The translations under genes were made by a program, and so were the position numbers. From contig VSNT01000158.1 of NCBI GenBank assembly GCA_009774465.1, positions 1-7,500 on the forward strand: a stretch of 7,500 bases of DNA, written 5' to 3'. A model generated the notes under the pieces. The model worked only from the letters and a program-made list of their open reading frames with translations. It had not been told where the DNA came from and searched no databases. Shown piece by piece: positions 6,847 to 7,500 of the stretch (positions are counted from its first letter, which is position 1; each line of letters starts with the position of its first letter). Origin of the DNA: Lachnospiraceae bacterium (lineage in GTDB: Bacteria > Bacillota_A > Clostridia > Lachnospirales > Lachnospiraceae).

Positions 6847-7470
6847 TCAGCCGGGTTCGGAGATGCGGCTTACTCCTACGTAAATATTGGAAATGCTGTA
6901 CCAGGTGGGGTAATCAACAACGCCGGTCTGGGGCAGGTTAAAAATTCCCTGAAAGGCTTTTACTGACTGAGCGGTAGCCGGTCCATAGATGCCATCCACT
7001 GCTATTTTGGGAATAGCCGGATAATTTTGGGCGATTCTGTTTAACTGCTGCTGCATCTGTCTTACCTTTTCACCGGAAGAGCCAATGGTCAGATTATATC
7101 CGGGCCAGGAAGAGGGTACCCCTGCAATGCTGTCAGCAGAATTGATGTACATATCATTTCCATAATAATAATGGATAATGTCAATAGCAGAATATCCTTC
7201 CTCCGCCAGATATCTGGAACCCCACTGGCTTAATCCGTCACAGGTAACCCGCCTTCCATCACAGTAAGCAGTAAAAATGGGCTGTCTTACCCCGGGCCTT
7301 GACAGATAGTTGGCAAAAACGCTGTCCACCACCCGGTCAATGTTTTCATAAACGTTTCTTCCACGCATCCACTTTTGATCGTAGGCAGTTGAGGAGGTAA
7401 TGGTAAAGTTATAGCCTTTGTTCCGGTACAGCGAAGCCAGGGGTTTCGTGCATAAAATCCTCCCGGCCAA
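6847..7470 (-). CDS. SpoIID-like C-terminal region plus peptidoglycan-binding domain, apparently 5'-truncated
   Basis: Open frame of 207 codons ending at TGA 6849-6847; the farthest upstream possible start is TTG at 7470, without a ribosome binding site, and an in-frame TAA occurs four codons before it (LKS residues between). Residues about 15-105 match the later part of a SpoIID/LytB-like domain: YRNKGYNFTITSSTAYD (15-31), and GLSQWGSRYLAEEGYSAIDI (79-98) followed by YYYG, equivalent to the SpoIID GMSQYGA-MA-G-ILxxYY ending. Residues about 127-190 are a peptidoglycan_binding_1 domain (LTIGSSGEKVRQMQQQLN, VDGIYGPATAQSVKAFQ, GVVDYPTW). Related Clostridia proteins, as I recall them, are over 400 aa and carry an earlier segment with the SpoIID active-site Glu region; that part is absent here and residues 1-14 do not resemble it. 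It is therefore probably a remnant or a gene broken by frameshift or rearrangement near 7430-7470. The full-length family is linked to cell-wall or spore peptidoglycan. Its own terminator sits at 6779-6821. Confidence 0.7.
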   Translation of the reverse strand: MAGRILCTKPLASLYRNKGYNFTITSSTAYDQKWMRGRNVYENIDRVVDSVFANYLSRPGVRQPIFTAYCDGRRVTCDGLSQWGSRYLAEEGYSAIDIIHYYYGNDMYINSADSIAGVPSSWPGYNLTIGSSGEKVRQMQQQLNRIAQNYPAIPKIAVDGIYGPATAQSVKAFQGIFNLPQTGVVDYPTWYSISNIYVGVSRISEPG

Positions 7471-7500
7471 TTTTAAGCTTTATTCTTATGTCTCCATCCT

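Noticed and set aside
7409..7463. A 14-codon peptide frame after a strong GGGAGG site
   Set aside because: Not listed as a gene because it is very short, overlaps the cell-wall gene frame and resembles nothing I know; kept only as part of the truncation observation.

Overview
The window looks like chromosomal DNA of a Lachnospiraceae-type bacterium (Firmicutes, Clostridia). Evidence: moderately A+T-rich, tightly packed genes all on the minus strand, strong GGAGG-type ribosome binding sites, and two long proteins that I recognise as the DUF5717 and DUF5716 families, which I know from Lachnospiraceae genomes. The window-end gene is a SpoIID-like/peptidoglycan-binding protein, also common in that family. 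No tRNA, rRNA, CRISPR array, insertion sequence or phage gene is visible.

Layout, right to left in the direction of transcription: (1) 7470-6847, a SpoIID-like C-terminal portion fused to a peptidoglycan-binding domain, which appears to have lost its 5' half; (2) 6821-6779, a rho-independent terminator for that gene; (3) 6769-6740, a sigma-A-type promoter directly after the terminator; (4) 6688-3131, a 1185-aa DUF5717 protein starting at GTG, with two beta-sandwich-like N-terminal domains and a very long alpha-helical repeat body; (5) 3107-1800, a 435-aa DUF5716 protein with an actin/Hsp70-like N-terminal fold and a beta-rich C-terminal domain; (6) 1781-951, a 276-aa TPR-like helical protein with regularly spaced cysteines at its N-terminus; (7) 940 to the left edge, a coiled-coil protein with a two-helix membrane hairpin, incomplete at its C-terminus.

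Genes 4 to 7 are separated by only 23, 18 and 10 nt, each has its own ribosome binding site, and no terminator lies between them, so they almost certainly form one operon read from the promoter at 6740-6769. The operon is the interesting part of the window: an Hsp70/actin-fold protein with a degraded second phosphate loop, a giant Ig-like plus solenoid scaffold, a small TPR adaptor and a membrane-anchored coiled-coil protein. Together they look like the parts of an uncharacterised membrane-associated assembly or chaperone-like machine. No function is established by the sequence, and the joint role is inference.
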